From Actinomycetota bacterium (GTDB taxonomy: Bacteria; Actinomycetota; Thermoleophilia; Gaiellales; Gaiellaceae): a stretch of DNA of 10,029 nt. The position numbers and the translations under genes are program-made. Shown piece after piece: positions 6,966 through 10,029 of this stretch. Each line of letters begins with the position of its first letter. Position 1 is the first letter of the stretch. The notes beneath the pieces are model-generated. The model had not been told where the DNA came from, made no database searches, and saw only the letters and a list, made by a program, of their open reading frames with translations. The stretch spans positions 1 through 10,029 of the forward strand of contig VAXA01000081.1 in the NCBI GenBank assembly GCA_005883365.1, written 5' to 3'.

Positions 6966-7763
6966 ATGGGCAGGCTCGAAGCGCCTGCAGCTGCGCGTCG
7001 GAACATTCGGTCGCCGAAAATCAGCGTCGTCATCCCGGCGCTGAACGAGGCCGACAACCTCCCGCACGTTCTCGCGACGCTGCCGTCCGACACGTACGAG
7101 CTCATTCTCGTCGACGGGGACTCGATCGACGGAACGTCGACGGTCGCCCGGGCGCATTATCCGAACGTCGTGATCGTCGGTCAGTCGGGCCGCGGGAAGG
7201 GCGACGCCCTGCGGGCCGGATTCGCCGCTTGCTCCGGCGACATCATCGTGATGATGGACGCCGACGGCTCGACCGACGGCGCCGAGATCCAGCGCTTCGT
7301 CGCCGCGCTGCTCGACGGGGCGGACTACGCCAAGGGGTCGAGGTTCATGGACGGGGGTGGGAGCGAGGACATCACATTCCTGCGGAGTGCCGGGAACCGG
7401 CTGTTCTGCTGGCTCGTCAACCGGCTCTACAAGACCTCCTACACCGATCTGTGCTACGGGTACAACGCCTTCTGGCGCAACGCCTTGCCCGCAATCGTGT
7501 CCGACTGCAGCGGCTTCGAGGTGGAGACGGTGCTGAACGTGCGGGCCGCGAAGGCGGGGCTGCGCGTGGTCGAAGTGCCGAGCGTGGAGCATCCGCGGAT
7601 CCACGGAAGGTCGAACCTCCGTCCGGTGCGTGACGGGCTGCGGGTCTTGCGTACGATCCTGCGCGAGCGAGAGCACCGACCGCTCAGCGAGCCGGCTGTG
7701 GCAATCGACATCGTCGGCGCGGACGTCGAGGTGGTCGGCGCGGACGGGTTCGGCGGCGCCTGA
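6966..7763 (+). CDS. GT2 family glycosyltransferase (DPM1-like)
   Basis: 265 residues, GT-A fold, inverting family 2. Start of the nucleotide-sugar domain: KISVVIPALNEADNLPHVLA (18-37). Then ELILVDGDSIDGT (D50, D52), GRGKGDALRAGFAACSGDII, and the metal-binding D98-A-D100 (VMMDADGSTDG). The acceptor-side region holds GFEVETVLNVRAAKAGLRVVEVP and a short basic tail. This layout fits dolichol/polyprenyl-phosphate sugar transferase-like enzymes, which use UDP- or GDP-sugars on a lipid-phosphate carrier at the inner membrane face. No transmembrane segment is seen, so it would be soluble or peripheral. It is first in a plus-strand operon with only 5 bases to the response regulator. Donor and acceptor cannot be deduced. 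The C-terminal acidic tail (AIDIVGADVEVVGADGFGGA) is unusual. Confidence 0.9.
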   Translation: MGRLEAPAAARRNIRSPKISVVIPALNEADNLPHVLATLPSDTYELILVDGDSIDGTSTVARAHYPNVVIVGQSGRGKGDALRAGFAACSGDIIVMMDADGSTDGAEIQRFVAALLDGADYAKGSRFMDGGGSEDITFLRSAGNRLFCWLVNRLYKTSYTDLCYGYNAFWRNALPAIVSDCSGFEVETVLNVRAAKAGLRVVEVPSVEHPRIHGRSNLRPVRDGLRVLRTILREREHRPLSEPAVAIDIVGADVEVVGADGFGGA

Positions 7764-7768
7764 GGGTC

Positions 7769-8539
7769 ATGGACGATCGCGGAAAGACACGGACCGCGCT
7801 CGCTCCGGTGGATGCGTCGCTCGAGCGGCCGGGCTCGCGCCCGGCGCCGACGCCGCAGCGGATCACCCTGATCCTGGCCGATCCGGGGCCGATGTTCCGG
7901 CTCGGCCTCCGCGTACTCCTCCGCGAGTACGACGAGTTCGAGATCCAGGAGGCCGGGGATCTTGCAACGCTCCTCGCGCTCGCCGGCCGTGCTCGGGCGC
8001 CGGCGACCGCGCTCATCGATCTCGACTTGCCGCCTGCGGGCGGAGCGGCCGCTGTCACGAGCGTCCGCGACTCCGTCACCGCTCCGGTCGTCTGGTGCAG
8101 CGGCTCTCGCCTGACTCCGGACGTCGTCTACGAGCTGGTCCGCTGCGGCGCGGTAGGGATCCTGCGGAAAGAAATCGCGCCGAGCGGCATCGTCCGGACG
8201 CTGCGAGCGGCCGCGAACGGCGAGGCTCCGCTCCCGCGGGATCTCGTAGCCGGGCTGCTGACGCGGATCCACTCGCTCAACGCGCCCCGCGCGACCCGGC
8301 CCCCAATCGCGACGCTGTCGAGCCGCGAGCGCGAGGTGCTCGCGCTCGTGGCGGAGGGACACAGCAACAAGACGATCGCGAGGAAGCTCTACATCTCGGA
8401 GTTCACCGCCAAACGGCACGTGCAGAACGTGCTCAACAAGCTCGCGCTCCACCGCCGCCAGGATGCTGCCTCGCGCTTCCGCGAGGAGGTGAAGGCGGGC
8501 TTAACAGCCACGTTGCCGTTCGAGCCGGAGCAGTCGTGA
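7769..8539 (+). CDS. NarL/FixJ-type response regulator
   Basis: 256 residues: a 30-residue Pro/Arg-rich lead, a receiver domain (about 31-150) and a LuxR-type HTH (about 183-240: LSSREREVLALVAEG, then SNKTIARKLYISEFTAKRHV). The receiver keeps the phospho-acceptor D84 (ALIDLDLPP), the switch Ser S111 and the Lys K134. Of the acidic pair, D38 is present but its partner is Pro (P39 in ADPGP), so metal binding may be weakened. It is more intact than the regulator at 2599. It starts 5 bases after the glycosyltransferase stop with a weak AGGG site, and its TGA overlaps the next GTG as GTGA, so it is made with the glycosyltransferases. Self-regulation of the operon is plausible. No cognate histidine kinase is in the window. 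Confidence 0.9.
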   Translation: MDDRGKTRTALAPVDASLERPGSRPAPTPQRITLILADPGPMFRLGLRVLLREYDEFEIQEAGDLATLLALAGRARAPATALIDLDLPPAGGAAAVTSVRDSVTAPVVWCSGSRLTPDVVYELVRCGAVGILRKEIAPSGIVRTLRAAANGEAPLPRDLVAGLLTRIHSLNAPRATRPPIATLSSREREVLALVAEGHSNKTIARKLYISEFTAKRHVQNVLNKLALHRRQDAASRFREEVKAGLTATLPFEPEQS

Positions 8540-9531
8540 CCCCCACTGCGGCGGGGGTTGACGCGGCGCCGGGGCGTGCCGCCACGCGCGGCACACCCGC
8601 GGCGCCGACAGTGTCCGTGGTCATCTGCACATGGACAGGTGCCCGCTGGGATGAGCTGCGCGAGGCGGTCGAGAGCGTGGGTCGGCAAACGCACCCGCCG
8701 GTCGAGACGATCGTCGTCGTCGATCACGCGCCGGCGCTCCTTGCGCGGGCACGCGCCGAGCTGCCGAACGTCGTGGTTACCCCCAACCTTGAAGCGCGCG
8801 GCCTGTCCGGCGCGCGTAACAGCGGGCTGGCCCTCGCCGGCGGCGACATCGTGGCCTTCCTCGACGACGACGCGGTCGCTGCGTCCGAATGGCTTCGGAT
8901 GCTCGCGGGCGAGTACGAGGACGAGCATGTGCTCGGCGTCGGCGGCGCGATCGAGCCGGTCTGGGAAAGGCGGCCCGGCTGGTTTCCCGCCGAGTTCGGC
9001 TGGGTCGTCGGCTGCACGTACCGCGGGCTGCCTCCCCAGCGCGCGGCCGTCCGGAACCTGATCGGAGCGAGCATGTCCTTCCGCCGGGAGCTCTTCTCCG
9101 AGTGCGGCGGCTTCCGCAACGGCATCGGCCGGGTCGGTACGCGCCCGGTCGGGTGCGAGGAGACCGAGTTCTGCCTCCGCGTCGGACGGCTTCGCCCCGG
9201 CGGTCGCTTCGTCTACCAGCCGCTCGCGCTCGTGCATCATCGGGTCCCCGCACGCCGCGCGCGGTGGCGCTACTTCCTCGCCCGCTGCTACGGCGAAGGG
9301 CTTTCGAAGGCGCTGATCGTGCGTGCGGCCGGCTTTCGCCGCGGCCTCGCAGCCGAGCGAACCTACACGGCGCGGGCCCTCACGAGCGGCTTCTGCTCGG
9401 CCTTGCTCGGGGCTCTGACCTTCCGCGAGCGATCGGGATTCCTGCGCGCCGCGGCAATCGTGGCCGGCCTCGCGGCAGCGGCTGCGGGCTTCTGCAGCGG
9501 CCAGCTTCGGCGTTCCGTGGGATCCGCATGA
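8536..9531 (+). CDS. GT2 family glycosyltransferase
   Basis: 331 residues from GTG 8536, which follows GGAG by five bases and overlaps the regulator stop (GTGA). The frame is open much further upstream, but that part is a shadow of the regulator. GT-A domain: TVSVVICTWTGARWDELREA (25-44), ETIVVVDH (D63), GLSGARNSGLALAGGDIVAF, metal-binding D110-DD (FLDDDAVAASEWL). The acceptor site holds GASMSFRRELF and GCEETEFCLR (E208-E209), the usual catalytic-base region. The C-terminus has a hydrophobic helix (about 300-325, AAAIVAGLAAAAAGF) that may anchor it to the membrane. It likely adds a sugar to a growing surface glycan. Donor and acceptor unknown. The next gene overlaps by ATGA. Confidence 0.9.
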   Translation: MTPTAAGVDAAPGRAATRGTPAAPTVSVVICTWTGARWDELREAVESVGRQTHPPVETIVVVDHAPALLARARAELPNVVVTPNLEARGLSGARNSGLALAGGDIVAFLDDDAVAASEWLRMLAGEYEDEHVLGVGGAIEPVWERRPGWFPAEFGWVVGCTYRGLPPQRAAVRNLIGASMSFRRELFSECGGFRNGIGRVGTRPVGCEETEFCLRVGRLRPGGRFVYQPLALVHHRVPARRARWRYFLARCYGEGLSKALIVRAAGFRRGLAAERTYTARALTSGFCSALLGALTFRERSGFLRAAAIVAGLAAAAAGFCSGQLRRSVGSA

Positions 9532-10029
9532 ACGACGTCTCGGTCGTCGTCCCGGTGCGGAACGCGGAGGCGATGCTCCAGGAATGCCTCGCCTCGATCG
9601 AGGCCCAGACGCCGCGCGAGATCATCGTGGTCGACGGAAACTCGACCGACGGCACGCTCGAGATCGCGCGCCGGCATGGCGCCACGATCCTCTCCGACGG
9701 CGGCCGAGGCCTGCCCGCAGCGCGCATGCTGGGCGCCCGGGCGGCCTCCGGTCGCTTCGTCGCACTCGTCGACGCGGACGTCGTCCTCCGGCCGGGCTCG
9801 CTCGCGCGCCTGTGTGACGAGCTCGTCGAGGGTGGCCTCGACGCGATTCAAGCCGGGCTCGAGAGTGTCTCCGGCCCGGGCTACTGGGGACAGGCGCTCG
9901 CACACCATCACCGCTCGGGCAGGAGCAAGCATTGGTTCGGCCTCGTGGCGACCGTGCTCGAGCGCGAGACGCTGCTCTCCTTCGGGTTCGACCCTCGTTT
10001 TTCGTCAGGTGAGGACATCGAACTGCGCT
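9528..10029 (+). CDS. GT2 family glycosyltransferase, C-terminus beyond window
   Basis: The first 167 residues are visible. ATG 9528 overlaps the previous TGA (ATGA), which points to coupled translation; the Shine-Dalgarno is weak. GT-A features: DVSVVVPVRNAEAMLQECLA (3-22), EIIVVDGNSTDGTLEIA (D36), GGRGLPAARMLGARAASG, metal-binding D82-A-D84 (ALVDADVVL). Near the window end SGEDIELR (E162-D163) matches the catalytic-base motif of the family. It is third of three GT2 genes in one operon, so probably a further transfer step in the same glycan pathway. Substrates cannot be told. Confidence 0.85.
   Translation, partial: MNDVSVVVPVRNAEAMLQECLASIEAQTPREIIVVDGNSTDGTLEIARRHGATILSDGGRGLPAARMLGARAASGRFVALVDADVVLRPGSLARLCDELVEGGLDAIQAGLESVSGPGYWGQALAHHHRSGRSKHWFGLVATVLERETLLSFGFDPRFSSGEDIELR

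Noticed and set aside
7630..8535. Upstream extension of the second glycosyltransferase frame
   Set aside because: It covers the response regulator in another frame. GTG 8536 has a Shine-Dalgarno and a GTGA overlap.

Overview
The window is high-GC DNA with long reading frames on both strands and a strong preference for G or C at third codon positions. The repeated extracellular module with a YAYQWQRC...C core is common in Thermoleophilia-type Actinobacteria (Gaiellales, Solirubrobacterales). That makes this group the best guess, but it rests on protein style only; no RNA or marker gene is present.

Layout. Positions 1-2560 (minus strand) hold the N-terminal part of a large modular surface or secreted protein: four tandem Ig-like repeats, a jelly-roll-like domain, a fifth Ig-like repeat and the start of a LamG-like domain that runs off the window. 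Divergent from it, 2599-3228 (plus) encodes a NarL/LuxR-type regulator whose receiver domain lacks the phospho-accepting Asp. It converges on 3225-4661 (minus), a secreted right-handed beta-helix protein, and the two stop codons share one CTAG. Upstream on the same strand lie two tandem HprK-like P-loop kinases (4688-5692 and 5760-6731), with a small out-of-frame coding segment between them. A 234-base divergent control region (6732-6965) separates these from a plus-strand operon: a GT2 glycosyltransferase (6966-7763), a NarL-type response regulator (7769-8539), a second GT2 enzyme (8536-9531) and a third GT2 enzyme cut by the window end (9528-10029).

How the parts may work together. Three GT2 enzymes, a secreted beta-helix protein of the lyase/epimerase fold and a carbohydrate-binding-type surface protein suggest a cell-surface polysaccharide locus. 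Two LuxR-type regulators and two HprK-like kinases suggest control by transcription and by protein or small-molecule phosphorylation. No flippase, polymerase, priming glycosyltransferase or histidine kinase is visible here, so the polysaccharide role is inference.

Most notable points: the two kinases have each lost a different HprK catalytic residue. The first kinase appears to have a conserved C-terminal tail displaced into the -1 frame by a GTGA junction. One regulator looks phosphorylation-independent.
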